Positions 18,251 to 27,568 of a DNA stretch of 64,000 nt are shown here, in pieces. Source of the stretch: Leptolyngbya sp. PCC 7375 (lineage in GTDB: Bacteria > Cyanobacteriota > Cyanobacteriia > Phormidesmidales > Phormidesmidaceae); NCBI RefSeq assembly GCF_000316115.1, contig NZ_JH993797.1:5380486-5444485 (forward strand), given 5' to 3'. Both the position numbers and the translations under genes were made by a program. Position 1 is the first letter of the stretch. Each line of letters begins with the position of its first letter. A model generated the notes under the pieces. The model searched no databases. It was not told the DNA's origin and was given only the letters and a program-made list of their open reading frames with translations.

Positions 18251-19960
18251 CTAAAACTCTACCTGCAGATCGGCCATCAACTGGGCAATGGTCGCCGGAT
18301 CACCCTTACGATAGTAACCTCCATTCAGCTGAGCAATTTGCTCTAGAGCCTGGGGGTTAAACTCTCCTTCCTTGCCATAGCCCACTGTAAAGAAAGCAAT
18401 GCGCTGGTCCGATGAAAATCCACTGCGAGCTAGTTCTTGTTCAAGTTGGTCCAGACTAATCCCCGATTCTGAATCTTCACCATCGGTCAAAATCAGTACT
18501 GCATTGATGGCATTTTGCCTCAGGTTAGCCGATAGCCAATTGCGCGCTGCCAATGCCGAATCATAAAGTCGGGTGCCGCCATCGGCCCTTAACCCAGCAA
18601 TAAATTGTAGCCCTCGCGATTTGCCCTCGGGTGTACCATCCGCCAGCACCGGCTGACGAATATCACTATCAAAGTCAATCAAAGCCACCTGGTCTTTAGG
18701 CCCTAGGGCATCCACATAGGTTTTCAATGTGTTTTGCACTGAAGGTAGCTTATTCCCTTCCATAGAGCCGGAGGTATCCACCACCACCACCACCAGGGAA
18801 GATTTCTTCGCCACCTGGCTCCAGGCGGTCAACATCGCCTCAGCCACCTCGGGTGCAGGGGGACGGTAAGAATCGTAGCTAGCCTGGGGGTCAACGCCAA
18901 AATTAGGGCTAAACTTAGGCCCTAGAGCAACTCCAGGCGCACCTGGTCGCAGTCCTAAATTTGTCGCAATTTGCTGCGCTGGCGGAGATTGCAAATACTC
19001 CAAAATCTGGTCAGCCGCTTCCTTTTCTTGGTCACTGACCCAGGGCGCATTGGGCACAATGCCGCGCATATTGGAGGTAAAGGTGGACTTGGGATACACC
19101 GCTTCATAGCGGGTACCCCCGGGGGGCAAATCAGTATTAGCCGCTATCACCGATGACTCGTATACCGAACCAATGGAAGCCCAGAAGGGGCCATTTTCCA
19201 CCATAGACTGGGCCAGGGTAGAGGTGGACTTACCGTAGCGAGTGATTTTGCTCTGAATTTCTTGCACCTTTGCCTGGTGCTGCTGCACATCTGCCACTGT
19301 TAACTCTTCAGGACGTTTGCCGGACACTGAAGAGAATTGCGACACCAGGGTTTGCAATCCAGAATTAGACCGGGTGGGGGCAGTATGGACATAGTAGATG
19401 GGTTGATCGGGACTGCTGGCATCTAAATCTTTATGGGTGTTCGCAGTTACTAACTGGGCAAACAGATCATCAACGTTGCGTAGACCGGGGGCCAGGTCCG
19501 ATGGAACCATGAACACCATGGGGCTATTGGCCAACAGTGGTGCATCGGTAATCGCTGGGATATAGTTTTGGCCAGGATAAAGCTGATCCATACGATAGAT
19601 CAGCTGATTCTGATAAATCTCACCATCTACAGACAGAATTGTCGGGAAGTCTGGAGCCTCAGCGGCCAGCGTTCCTTGCTGCAACTGCTGAGCTAGGGCC
19701 ACGGTACGTTCTACCACATCGCCGCTACCCGCTGCCTCACAGGTCATATGAAATGCGTCACCACTCTCCAGCTGCGGATTGGTCTGGTTAAACTGAACCG
19801 CTGCTTCATCACAGAAATGGTGTAGTGCACTACCCACCAGCAGCTTTACTTCAAACCCACGATCGCTGGAACTCGTGCCACTATTACAGCTGGCAAGTAA
19901 CAAGGCACTGACTAAGGAACTAGAAATAACACGAACAAAGTTTTTCAATCGGTTCTCCAT
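18251..19960 (-). CDS. Lipoprotein with solute-binding domain plus C-terminal VWA domain
   Basis: 569 aa from the ATG at 19960, chosen because it places a lipoprotein signal (SLVSALLLASC, lipobox LLAS-C) at the N-terminus. The N-terminal ~350 residues form a binding-protein-like domain with TAPTRSNSGLQTLV. The C-terminal ~180 residues are a von Willebrand factor A domain: VVVVVDTSGSM (MIDAS Asp near residue 395), GGTRLYDSA and LILTDGEDSES complete the metal site. This is the substrate-binding-plus-VWA class of predicted envelope proteins. It is first in an operon with a coiled-coil membrane protein and another binding protein. A surface or periplasmic metal-dependent adhesion or assembly function is inferred; the ligand is unknown. 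Confidence 0.88.
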   Translation of the reverse strand: MENRLKNFVRVISSSLVSALLLASCNSGTSSSDRGFEVKLLVGSALHHFCDEAAVQFNQTNPQLESGDAFHMTCEAAGSGDVVERTVALAQQLQQGTLAAEAPDFPTILSVDGEIYQNQLIYRMDQLYPGQNYIPAITDAPLLANSPMVFMVPSDLAPGLRNVDDLFAQLVTANTHKDLDASSPDQPIYYVHTAPTRSNSGLQTLVSQFSSVSGKRPEELTVADVQQHQAKVQEIQSKITRYGKSTSTLAQSMVENGPFWASIGSVYESSVIAANTDLPPGGTRYEAVYPKSTFTSNMRGIVPNAPWVSDQEKEAADQILEYLQSPPAQQIATNLGLRPGAPGVALGPKFSPNFGVDPQASYDSYRPPAPEVAEAMLTAWSQVAKKSSLVVVVVDTSGSMEGNKLPSVQNTLKTYVDALGPKDQVALIDFDSDIRQPVLADGTPEGKSRGLQFIAGLRADGGTRLYDSALAARNWLSANLRQNAINAVLILTDGEDSESGISLDQLEQELARSGFSSDQRIAFFTVGYGKEGEFNPQALEQIAQLNGGYYRKGDPATIAQLMADLQVEF

Positions 19961-20073
19961 AGCTGCCAATGTGACATTATCAATAGCTACACAACAATTG
20001 ATATGAAATTCGGATTTATCCTGCCCACTCCATGGGTGTGAACAACCGAACTGCAAGATGCGCTCACAGGTAT

Positions 20074-20265
20074 TTAACGATCTTCACAATCAGTTTGAAT
20101 ATCTACGTCCAAGGTCTCTTCGTCAATTGTGATGTAAAGAATATTGGGCCGACAACATACCTGACAATCCTCAACATATTGCTGGGTGAGACCGCTGCTG
20201 ATGTCGATAAAGGTGGTGTTGGGTTCGCCACAATAGGCGCAATAGTATTCGGCGGTGGTTTGCAT
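20074..20265 (-). CDS. CPXCG-type small cysteine-rich protein
   Basis: 63 aa from the ATG at 20265 (an upstream in-frame TTG at 20292 is less likely). It contains two CxxC pairs, CAYC and CQVC (plus an adjacent Cys), a probable zinc ribbon. The order YYCAYCGEPNTTFID...QYVEDCQVCCRPN matches the CPXCG motif-containing family. The function of the family is unknown. It lies just upstream of the VWA lipoprotein gene, which is on the same strand. Confidence 0.82.
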   Translation of the reverse strand: MQTTAEYYCAYCGEPNTTFIDISSGLTQQYVEDCQVCCRPNILYITIDEETLDVDIQTDCEDR

Positions 20266-20290
20266 AGATGTCGTAGGGGGAATAGGGACC

Positions 20291-20330
20291 AATTTTGTAG
20301 AGATGTTCCATGGAACGTCTCTACAAAATT
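20291..20330. repeat. 40-bp palindrome (CCATGG-core family)
   Basis: Arms of 20 bases meeting at CCATGG, with one G/T-compatible mismatch; the arm contains GTAGAGATGTT. It is 18 bases beyond the MFS gene stop and could terminate that minus-strand transcript. Confidence 0.8.
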
Positions 20331-20347
20331 TTGAGATGAAAACGAAC

Positions 20348-21703
20348 CTAATTACGTTGAGGTTGTTTGCGATTGCGTTCTAATTGCAGACGAATACGAT
20401 GATGGGCCTTGCGGGTTAAGGGATAACGATATACGCAATAAACACCACCACAAATTAAGAGACTCGGTAAAGCGCTTGCGAGTAATCGGATGATCAGCAA
20501 GCGAGAATCTGGTCCGATTTGACCGGCCCAATCCAGCATCCAGCCGGAGAGAAAGATGGCGATCGCTACACCCACTTTCTGCAAAAACACCATCAGGCTA
20601 ATAAACATGCCTTCTTGACGTTCACCGTTCCGCAGTTCTTCATCATCAATGACATCGGGTAACATCGCAAAGGGCACTAAATAAAATGTGGATAGCCCTG
20701 CCCCAATCACCACACCGACTACGTACATCAGTCCTATCTGACCCGGTTGCACCAGACCTAATATACATACGCCGATGAGCGCTAAAGGTGCCCCGGCGTA
20801 GTAAACCATTTGCTTGCTCGTGCGCTTGGTCACCCACAGCCACAATGGCATCAAGGCGACTGAACTGCCCTGAACCGCAATGGCCATCTGGGTAAAATGC
20901 TGCTCCCCCAGGTGCATCCAATCTGTCACGAAAAAAGGCAGCATCGCTGCTGTTACCTGCACACCTACCCAAGAACACAGGTATAGCCCCATCACCCAGC
21001 GAAATGCCCGATTGGCAAAGACCCGACGCAGCTGATGCCCCATGGGGTGGGGCGATAATTCTGGCTGTTTACGCATCACCGGACGGTACTGAACGTAGGT
21101 ACCAACGACGCACACAGCAATGGCTATCACAATAAAGATGCCGCTTGCCGCACCCAGAATCATGTACTGGCGTCGGGTGTTTTCCACCAGGGCAAAGATA
21201 ATCTGGGCCAGCACTAACCCCACCACCGAGCCGATAATATTGGCTGCTGAACGCACCGACATAATGCTGGTGCGTTCGTCATAGTCGGGGGTAAGTTCGG
21301 TTGCGATCGCAACCATTGGCAAAATAATTACCGAAAACGCCGCATAGCCCCCCACAGCCATCAGCACGTAGTAAATAAATAGGCTGGTCTCTGACTCCAG
21401 GGGGGGCACCAACCAGAGCATGAAGGTGAAAAAGCCTAGGGGCAAAGCGCCCAGCACCAGCCAGGGATAACGACGTCCCCACCGGGACTGGGTGCGATCG
21501 CTTAGCCAACCAATAATCGGGTCATTAACGGCATCCCACACTCGTCCAATGAGCAGCACTGTCCCAGCCAGTGTAGGGGATAGCCCCACCACCTCTGTGA
21601 GAAAAAACAGCAGATAAAAAATTGATAGACCAATGGGAACAGCCGTTCCTAATTCACCAACACCGTAGGCAAATTTCGTACGGAAAGACAAGCGGGTAGA
21701 CAT
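20348..21703 (-). CDS. MFS transporter, GPH sugar:cation symporter family
   Basis: 451 aa with about 12 hydrophobic segments. The N-terminal half shows the glycoside-pentoside-hexuronide:cation symporter signature: FLTEVVGLSPTLAG, then GRVWDAVNDPIIGWLSDRT and RWGRRYPWLVLGALPLG. A second half-motif is in PDVIDDEELRNGERQEG. Family members couple sugar uptake to H+ or Na+, but the substrate cannot be predicted. The gene stands alone between a palindrome and its own short upstream region. ATG start, full family length. Confidence 0.9.
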   Translation of the reverse strand: MSTRLSFRTKFAYGVGELGTAVPIGLSIFYLLFFLTEVVGLSPTLAGTVLLIGRVWDAVNDPIIGWLSDRTQSRWGRRYPWLVLGALPLGFFTFMLWLVPPLESETSLFIYYVLMAVGGYAAFSVIILPMVAIATELTPDYDERTSIMSVRSAANIIGSVVGLVLAQIIFALVENTRRQYMILGAASGIFIVIAIAVCVVGTYVQYRPVMRKQPELSPHPMGHQLRRVFANRAFRWVMGLYLCSWVGVQVTAAMLPFFVTDWMHLGEQHFTQMAIAVQGSSVALMPLWLWVTKRTSKQMVYYAGAPLALIGVCILGLVQPGQIGLMYVVGVVIGAGLSTFYLVPFAMLPDVIDDEELRNGERQEGMFISLMVFLQKVGVAIAIFLSGWMLDWAGQIGPDSRLLIIRLLASALPSLLICGGVYCVYRYPLTRKAHHRIRLQLERNRKQPQRN

Positions 21704-21773
21704 AATTCAGACAGTGACGCTCGGTATTTCACAATACCGAACAGCGCCATCGCCTGAATAGTACTGCCTAGGT

Positions 21774-22244
21774 TTAGAATAGCCAGTTGATAGAAGCGGC
21801 TACTTCCGCATCTGTATCGTTTGATTTGAAAATCAGGTTGCCTTCTACATTCAGAATAAGACGCTCACTGACGGCCATGTCAACACCGCCCGTGATCATG
21901 GGGTCAAAGTCGCTGCCATCAAAGTTGTAGGCAAAACCACCACCACCAAAGACCAGAAATTGTTCATCCAATGCAAGGTCAAAGGAAACGGGTAAACGAC
22001 CTTCAAAGTCATCTCCAATCAAAATGGCAGGACGCACTGATATACTCCCCTGTTCAAACGGGATAACCTCCAACTTAGAATCCAGTACAGCGGCGGCATC
22101 GTCGTTCAGCCCCGCTCGCACACCGACACCAACGTAGTTCTCAATTTCACTTTCGGCAGAGGGTAAGGCTAAGGTTGGCGTTGCGATCGCCAATACTCCC
22201 ACCAACGCCCCTGTCAAAGGCTTCACACAAGCGGCAAAATTCAT
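21774..22244 (-). CDS. Small outer-membrane beta-barrel-like exported protein
   Basis: 156 aa from the ATG at 22244, which yields a signal peptide (MNFAACVKPLTGALVGVLAI, cleavage around LALP). The mature part has alternating hydrophobic strands (VGVGVRAGL, ISVRPAILIG, LPVSFDLAL, FLVFGGGGFAYNF, MITGGVDMAV, LILNVEGNLIF) and ends in INWLF, an aromatic C-terminus typical of outer-membrane barrels. It is too short for a large porin; an eight-strand OmpA/OmpW-like barrel is plausible. Family unassigned. Confidence 0.78.
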   Translation of the reverse strand: MNFAACVKPLTGALVGVLAIATPTLALPSAESEIENYVGVGVRAGLNDDAAAVLDSKLEVIPFEQGSISVRPAILIGDDFEGRLPVSFDLALDEQFLVFGGGGFAYNFDGSDFDPMITGGVDMAVSERLILNVEGNLIFKSNDTDAEVAASINWLF

Positions 22245-22544
22245 AGTCTTAATTAATAAAGTTATATATACAATGAATAGCCTCAATCCATTGGAATACA
22301 GGCTATTCGCCAATTTACAGCAACACCTTGTGATGACTTAGAGACCACAGATGTATTTGAGACCTTCTTTATAAAAGCCGGTCCAAAATATTTTTTGCGA
22401 TAAGTACCGATCCCAAAAAGAACCTGCTTAAATGGTGATCAAAATATTTTGTGTTGTAATGAGTTTTTGCCAGCCTGCTAGCTAGTAACACTGTTCTTTA
22501 GAATTCTTTTTGATCAAAGTTATTTATACCGACAGGAGCGCATC

Positions 22545-22817
22545 ATGACCGTTGAAACCTTAAATCACATGATGACCTACGTCATTGAAGGGTGGGCGAT
22601 TATGAGCGCTACCTATTTGAGCGTAGGATTTACGGTGTCTTTTTTGACACGGGCCAAGAATGGACTGAAGGTCAAAGAAGCGGCGGCGGCCAAAGCTAAG
22701 GCTGAAGAGGTTAGCAATGCTAAGCGGGTGGCTGAAGTGACCGCTGTGGCTGAGAAATATTCTAAGAATGCAGATAAGCAGCAGGTTAAGAGTAGTGTGG
22801 CGATACCTGGCAATTAA
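22545..22817 (+). CDS. Small single-pass membrane protein with Ala/Lys-rich tail (90 aa)
   Basis: The ATG follows an AGGAGCG ribosome site. One hydrophobic segment (VIEGWAIMSATYLSVGFTVSFL, about 13-34) is followed by a charged Ala/Lys/Glu tail with coiled-coil character (KVKEAAAAKAKAEEV). No domain recognised. A real gene is supported by the ribosome site and the membrane-then-helix pattern. Confidence 0.7.
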   Translation: MTVETLNHMMTYVIEGWAIMSATYLSVGFTVSFLTRAKNGLKVKEAAAAKAKAEEVSNAKRVAEVTAVAEKYSKNADKQQVKSSVAIPGN

Positions 22818-22910
22818 GGCAGCAGAGTAATTTCTGGAAAATAGCGCCAACGGTTAACCCATCCCGGAGCCCCTCCCAGTAGGGGAGAGTGCTCGGTTAA
22901 TGGCCTCGGG

Positions 22911-24545
22911 TTAGGTAATCACTGTGGGTTTGTCAAACCCAGTCAGCTCTTTAATCTTGGCGACTTCATCAGCTAGCTGAATCAGAGGTGCGAGGGCTTT
23001 TTGGGTATCGATGTCGTGCTTAGCGGCATCGGGCTCGTAGTTTTCGACATAGAGTCGTAGGGTGGCCCCTTTGGTGCCGGTGCCGGAGAGGCGGAACACA
23101 ATGCGGGAACCATCGGTGAAGCCGATGCGGATGCCTTGCTTTTGACTCACGCTGTTATCGATGGGGTCGGTGTAGCTGAAGTCGTCGGCATAGTCGACGG
23201 TGTAGCTACCGAGCTGCTGGCCCTTCATGGTAGACAGATTGGCCCTTAAGCCATCCATCAGCTGATTTGCCACAGCCTTTTCCACCCCTTCAAAGTCATG
23301 GCGGCTGTAGTAGTTACGACCATAGGTCGCCCAGTGCTCTTTGACGATTTCTTCAACAGACTGGCCTTTCACTGCCAGAATATTGAGCCAGAACAGCACG
23401 GCCCAGAGGCCATCTTTCTCGCGAACGTGGTTAGAGCCGGTGCCAAAGCTTTCTTCACCACACAGGGTGGCTTTGTCAGCATCTAGCAAATTGCCAAAGA
23501 ACTTCCAACCGGTTGGGGTTTCGTAGCAGTCGATGCCCAGTTTTTCAGCCACACGGTCCACGGCCTGGCTCGTGGGCATAGAGCGGGCCACACCTGCAAT
23601 CCCATCACGATAGCCGGGAACCAAGGTGGCATTAGCGGCTAGTACCGCCAGGCTGTCACTGGGGGTGACGAAGAAGTTGCTACCAACGATCATGTTGCGA
23701 TCGCCATCGCCATCAGAAGCTGCACCAAAGCTAGGGGCATTACGACCAAACATGACCTCTACCAGGTCATGGGCATAGACCAAGTTGGGGTCGGGATGCC
23801 CACCGCCAAAGTCTTCTAGAGGCTCACCGTTTTGCACTGTGCCTTGAGGAGCGCCCAGCAGACCTTCAAAAATGGCCTTGGCATAGGGGCCAGTTACTGC
23901 ATGCAACGAATCCATGCACATGTTGAAATTGCCGGAGGTAAGTAGCTGACGGATTTGCTCAAAGTCAAATAGGGTCTCCATCAGTGCGGCATAGTCATTG
24001 ACCGCATCAAGCACCTCAACGGTCATATTGCCCAGGGAAGTAGTGCCCACCCGATCCAGGTTCACATCTTCAGCATCGAGAATTTCGTACTTATCGATGA
24101 CCTTGCTGCGCTCAAAGATGGCACTGGTTACTTTTTCTGGAGCGGGGCCACCGTTACCGATGTTGTACTTGATGCCAAAGTCACCATCGGGGCCACCAGG
24201 GTTATGACTAGCAGAAAGGATAATGCCACCAAAGGCTCCATACTTGCGAATAATGCAGGAAACTGCCGGTGTGGAGAAAATACCACCCTGACCCACAAGG
24301 GCTTTACCAAAGCCGCTAGCAGCGGCCATTTTTAGAATAATTTGGATCGCTTGGCGATTGTAGAAGCGACCGTCTCCACCCACAACCAGTGTTTGGCCCT
24401 GGTAGCCTTCCAAGCTATCAAAGATAGATTGAACAAAGTTCTCTAGATAATTAGGCTTTTGAAAAACAGCGACCTGTTTACGTAAACCGGATGTGCCCGG
24501 CTTTTGATCTGAAAAAGGCGTTGTCGAAACCGTTTGGATGGTCAT
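22911..24545 (-). CDS. pgm: Phosphoglucomutase (alpha-D-glucose phosphate-specific)
   Basis: 544 aa from the ATG at 24545, preceded by AAGGAG four bases upstream. It interconverts glucose-1-phosphate and glucose-6-phosphate at the branch to glycogen and cell-wall sugars. Seen: the active-site serine loop ILSASHNPGGPDGDFGIK, the metal loop SDGDGDRNMIVG, the sugar loop CGEESFGTGSNHVREKDG, and a C-terminal phosphate-binding segment FRLSGTGTKGATLRLY. Length and motif order match bacterial/eukaryotic-type Pgm. Monocistronic appearance. Confidence 0.95.
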   Translation of the reverse strand: MTIQTVSTTPFSDQKPGTSGLRKQVAVFQKPNYLENFVQSIFDSLEGYQGQTLVVGGDGRFYNRQAIQIILKMAAASGFGKALVGQGGIFSTPAVSCIIRKYGAFGGIILSASHNPGGPDGDFGIKYNIGNGGPAPEKVTSAIFERSKVIDKYEILDAEDVNLDRVGTTSLGNMTVEVLDAVNDYAALMETLFDFEQIRQLLTSGNFNMCMDSLHAVTGPYAKAIFEGLLGAPQGTVQNGEPLEDFGGGHPDPNLVYAHDLVEVMFGRNAPSFGAASDGDGDRNMIVGSNFFVTPSDSLAVLAANATLVPGYRDGIAGVARSMPTSQAVDRVAEKLGIDCYETPTGWKFFGNLLDADKATLCGEESFGTGSNHVREKDGLWAVLFWLNILAVKGQSVEEIVKEHWATYGRNYYSRHDFEGVEKAVANQLMDGLRANLSTMKGQQLGSYTVDYADDFSYTDPIDNSVSQKQGIRIGFTDGSRIVFRLSGTGTKGATLRLYVENYEPDAAKHDIDTQKALAPLIQLADEVAKIKELTGFDKPTVIT

Positions 24546-24656
24546 GATACTCCTTATCTCTGCGTCGGCGAGCCGATTCATCCTTAACCTTACAGGATGC
24601 TGCGGCTGCGATGTGTTCGACGGACTGCAGTGGCATGCGTTCCACCGATCGATGGG

Positions 24657-24719
24657 GTACGGGCATACCCTTTTGGAAACCCATAACTACCCATGGAAAA
24701 CCATAAAGGGATACCCGTA
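24657..24719. other. Imperfect inverted repeat between the sterol-desaturase-like gene and pgm
   Basis: TACGGG...ACCCTTTT near 24658-24674 pairs imperfectly with AAAGGGATACCCGTA (24705-24719). GGAAACCCAT and GGAAAACCAT form a direct repeat inside it. It may end the upstream transcript or lie in the pgm leader. Confidence 0.3.
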
Positions 24720-24752
24720 AAAATACGGCCAGAATAGTTAGCAACAGTTCTG

Positions 24753-25247
24753 TTAAACCCACTGGCGCTTAAGCTGCCGCAAAAATGTAAGCCAATACTG
24801 AGCTGGCTTACCGTAAAACGTAAAGACATCACCATAGGCCAGGTTTGCATTTCTATGGTGGAGGCGATGGCGCTCAGGCGTTGTAATCCATAACCAACGG
24901 CAGATGGTTTTAATCCAGTTAGGCGTACGATAGTCTGGGTCGAACTGGTGCCGCCAGATCACGTGCAGCTCAGCCAGTAGCAGCCCAATCACGGTACCCA
25001 CGGGAGACAATAGCCAAAGCAATGGCACCCACATTAGGTAGGGCAACGCGCCCAAAAATCCTGGCAGTAGGGCCTGGGGGCAATGTTTGCGGCAGGCGTA
25101 ACTCACAAAACTACGGTTGGGACTATGGTGCACGATGCTGTGGTAGCGGCCAAACACATGCTCCGGCACATGGTAAATAAACGTAGCAACAAAGTCCCCT
25201 AGCAGTAGTAATAGCAGGGGAATTCCCAATATTCTCAATAGTTCCAT
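24753..25247 (-). CDS. Sterol desaturase / fatty acid hydroxylase superfamily membrane protein
   Basis: 164 aa from the ATG at 25247 (a GTG at 25262 is the alternative). Several hydrophobic segments (LLRILGIPLLLLLLGDFVATF, PYLMWVPLLWLLSP, VIGLLLAEL) and the histidine clusters RYHSIVHHSPN, ELHVIWRHQFD and ERHRLHHRNANLAYGDVF match the diiron His-box pattern of this superfamily. Members hydroxylate or desaturate lipids such as carotenoids and fatty acids; the substrate here is unknown. It is shorter than most members but all His boxes are present. Confidence 0.85.
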   Translation of the reverse strand: MELLRILGIPLLLLLLGDFVATFIYHVPEHVFGRYHSIVHHSPNRSFVSYACRKHCPQALLPGFLGALPYLMWVPLLWLLSPVGTVIGLLLAELHVIWRHQFDPDYRTPNWIKTICRWLWITTPERHRLHHRNANLAYGDVFTFYGKPAQYWLTFLRQLKRQWV

Positions 25248-25352
25248 TGCTGATTGCCTCACAACTCCTCGGCAACCTAGCAGAGTGAATTTAAAGTTTA
25301 TTTAACGTTTGATTTAGAAATAATTTACATTTCAAGACCAGTGTGCATTATT

Positions 25353-25538
25353 CTATCGGGTGGATTGCACGCTGCTAAAGAGTGCGATCGCAAAACATGC
25401 CAAAATCAGCAACCAGATAATAATGCCCGGCAGAAATGACAGGAGGCCCGTACCACGCAAGATCCAGACAATGGCTGTCATCGCGATGGTGGCCAGCAAC
25501 AGTTGAGTAATTGGACGCAGACGAAAACGATTAGCCAT
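25353..25538 (-). CDS. Small two-helix membrane protein (61 aa)
   Basis: Two hydrophobic segments (TQLLLATIAMTAIVWIL and FLPGIIIWLLILACFAIALF) after a basic N-terminus MANRFRLRP. The compact size and regular hairpin support coding, but there is no family match that I recognise. Confidence 0.6.
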   Translation of the reverse strand: MANRFRLRPITQLLLATIAMTAIVWILRGTGLLSFLPGIIIWLLILACFAIALFSSVQSTR

Positions 25539-25756
25539 CGGTTCGGAGTGGGTATATGTATCGAGGGAACAACAAGGTTTACTAAGGTTTTACGCAAAAA
25601 TGTGTTTGCTTGACACTAGTCTTATGTCGCCTGGTTAATAATAGGCAACGAATCAGTACAAATTGGCAATCTACATTAAGCTAATGGATGCTTCGGGGCG
25701 TCTCAGTTATTCGGCAGATTTATTCAGCATATATAGAGTTTTTCCTTATTTATCCT

Positions 25757-26299
25757 ATGGTTTCGACGACACAACAAACAGCTTTGCTGCGCGGCGATGT
25801 CTTAATTGCGACCGATACTAACCACAAAGGTAAAGGAGCCGCTGTTACTGCTCAAATGTATGTGCCGTTAGTGCGATCGCAACTTTGGGAGCAACTCACT
25901 GACTACAGTCGCTGGGTTCATTACTTTCCCGACATTACCCACAGCCGCGAGTTAGAAGCGTCCGTAAAACACCACGTCAGACAGCAGTCTCAGCGCATTA
26001 CTCGCAAACTCTACCAGGCAGCCCGCAAAGCCTTTATCCTTTTCACCGCTCAGGTAGAAATTTACCTTCACGTCGTTGAGCATCTGCATCAGAGCATTCA
26101 GTTTCGGCTAGAACGCGGCACTTTTGCAGACTTTGCCGCCGACCTTGTACTAGAAGATTTTGGTGAAGGTACGCTACTGACCTACTCTGTCAAAGCCACA
26201 CCCATGATTCCAGCACCTAAGTTTTTGCTAGAGCAGGCCATGCGCATTGACTTACCCGGCAATATGAAAACCATGCGTCGGGTGCTGTGCCAGCCCTAA
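25757..26299 (+). CDS. SRPBCC (START-like) family protein
   Basis: 180 aa from the ATG at 25757; an upstream ATG at 25688 would add 23 hydrophobic residues. The pattern VTAQMYVPLVRSQLWEQLTDYSRWVHYFPDITHSREL is the N-terminal strand-helix of polyketide-cyclase/START-like folds, and TLLTYSVKATPMIPAPKFLLEQAMRIDLPGNM is the long C-terminal helix. Such proteins bind a hydrophobic ligand; which one is unknown. Confidence 0.78.
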   Translation: MVSTTQQTALLRGDVLIATDTNHKGKGAAVTAQMYVPLVRSQLWEQLTDYSRWVHYFPDITHSRELEASVKHHVRQQSQRITRKLYQAARKAFILFTAQVEIYLHVVEHLHQSIQFRLERGTFADFAADLVLEDFGEGTLLTYSVKATPMIPAPKFLLEQAMRIDLPGNMKTMRRVLCQP

Positions 26300-26354
26300 A
26301 TGGGTAGCAGACAGCAATTTTTCTGAGCTAATTACAGGCTTCATCTAGAAAGTA

Positions 26355-26386
26355 AGGGTCCTAGGAAAATGCATTCCTAGGACCCT
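26355..26386. terminator. 13-bp perfect hairpin after the SRPBCC gene
   Basis: AGGGTCCTAGGAA (26355-26367), a six-base loop, and its exact reverse complement (26374-26386). The arms extend imperfectly to AGTA/TACTTCT. It lies between a plus-strand gene end and a minus-strand gene end, so it can serve both. Confidence 0.65.
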
Positions 26387-26446
26387 ACTTCTTACTTGTT
26401 TAATGCCAATAGAATGCCAATAGGCTGTTCAAAGCCTTCTAAGTAC

Positions 26447-26632
26447 CTAATTTCTTTCAACAAATAACCTGCCTGCAGCTAGAGCGGCACTGCTAGTGGC
26501 GTATATGTGCCCATCACTCAAGACATCCAACTCACGGTTGATTACCCAGCAGCGATATCCATCGTCTTGCTGGCTCACTTCAATGATCCACCCCACCCGT
26601 GCAGATACCTGCACCACCTGGGTCACATCCAT
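26447..26632 (-). CDS. Small conserved-looking hypothetical protein (61 aa)
   Basis: MDVTQVVQVSARVGWIIEV begins a short alpha/beta-like protein with alternating hydrophobics and a C-terminal helix SSAALAAGRLFVERN. No signal or membrane segment. The regular composition argues for a real gene, but the family is not recognised. Confidence 0.55.
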   Translation of the reverse strand: MDVTQVVQVSARVGWIIEVSQQDDGYRCWVINRELDVLSDGHIYATSSAALAAGRLFVERN

Positions 26633-26848
26633 TAGGTGTTCCTCACGCTTTGTACCTTAGGTTAGCAAACCGTCAAACGATATCAGCATTAGCGTTGCAA
26701 AAGAGAACCATTGAGTTCTAAGTCTTGTAGAATCTCCTCTTCTTAATCAACTGAATGTCTTTAAAGTCTGAGTTGTTTCCCTTAGAGTTTTCTAGTTTAT
26801 GATGTGCATGCACTCAGAATCCAAAACTTAGTCTCAGCAGCCTCTTCA

Positions 26849-27514
26849 ATGTCTACTCAAATTCTCACCCTCACTGAAAACCTCTATGACTATCTACTTT
26901 CTGTAGGCGTTCGAGACAGTGAGATTCTTCAGCAGTTAAGAGAAGAGAATGCTCAGCACCCTAGAGCAGTGATGCAAATTGCCCCAGAGCAGGGCCAGTT
27001 TATGGGTCTATTGGTACAGCTGTTAGGGGTGAAAAAAGCGCTAGAAATAGGCGTTTTTACTGGCTATAGTTCGCTAATTGTGGCTATGGCACTGCCCGAC
27101 GATGGCCAGCTTATTGCCTGCGACATTAGCGATGAGTATACGGCCATGGCTCGCAAGTATTGGAAAAAAGCTGGAGTTGACCACAAGATAGACCTACGCA
27201 TCGCTCCGGCACTCGAAACACTTGACCACCTCATTGCCGAAGGTCATAGCAGCAGTTTTGACTTTGCATTTATCGACGCAGATAAGAGCAACTATAACAA
27301 CTATTATGAGAAGGCTCTACAGCTTGTACGGTCGGGCGGCTTAATCGCTGTAGACAACGTTTTGTGGTCAGGGCGAGTCGCCAATCCATTCACAGAACAG
27401 GATAATCGCACAAAGCGTATTCATGCCCTGAATCAGAAAATCCATTCGGATGAGCGTGTTTCTATGAGTTTATTGCCAATTGCAGATGGGCTGATGCTCG
27501 CCATGAAACGCTGA
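26849..27514 (+). CDS. SAM-dependent O-methyltransferase (CCoAOMT-like, family 3)
   Basis: 221 aa from the ATG at 26849 (the upstream ATG at 26804 adds 15 atypical residues). Motif I is ALEIGVFTGYSSLIVA; the acidic ribose-binding region is LIACDIS; the metal/catalytic strand is FDFAFIDADKSNYNNYY followed by GGLIAVDNVLWSGRV. These match cation-dependent O-methyltransferases of the caffeoyl-CoA type. The substrate in cyanobacteria is probably a phenolic or catechol, but it cannot be deduced here. Confidence 0.9.
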   Translation: MSTQILTLTENLYDYLLSVGVRDSEILQQLREENAQHPRAVMQIAPEQGQFMGLLVQLLGVKKALEIGVFTGYSSLIVAMALPDDGQLIACDISDEYTAMARKYWKKAGVDHKIDLRIAPALETLDHLIAEGHSSSFDFAFIDADKSNYNNYYEKALQLVRSGGLIAVDNVLWSGRVANPFTEQDNRTKRIHALNQKIHSDERVSMSLLPIADGLMLAMKR

Positions 27515-27568
27515 TGGCCCCGTGGCTCATCTCCATAAGGTTTTTGAAATCCCTACTATACAGACTTT

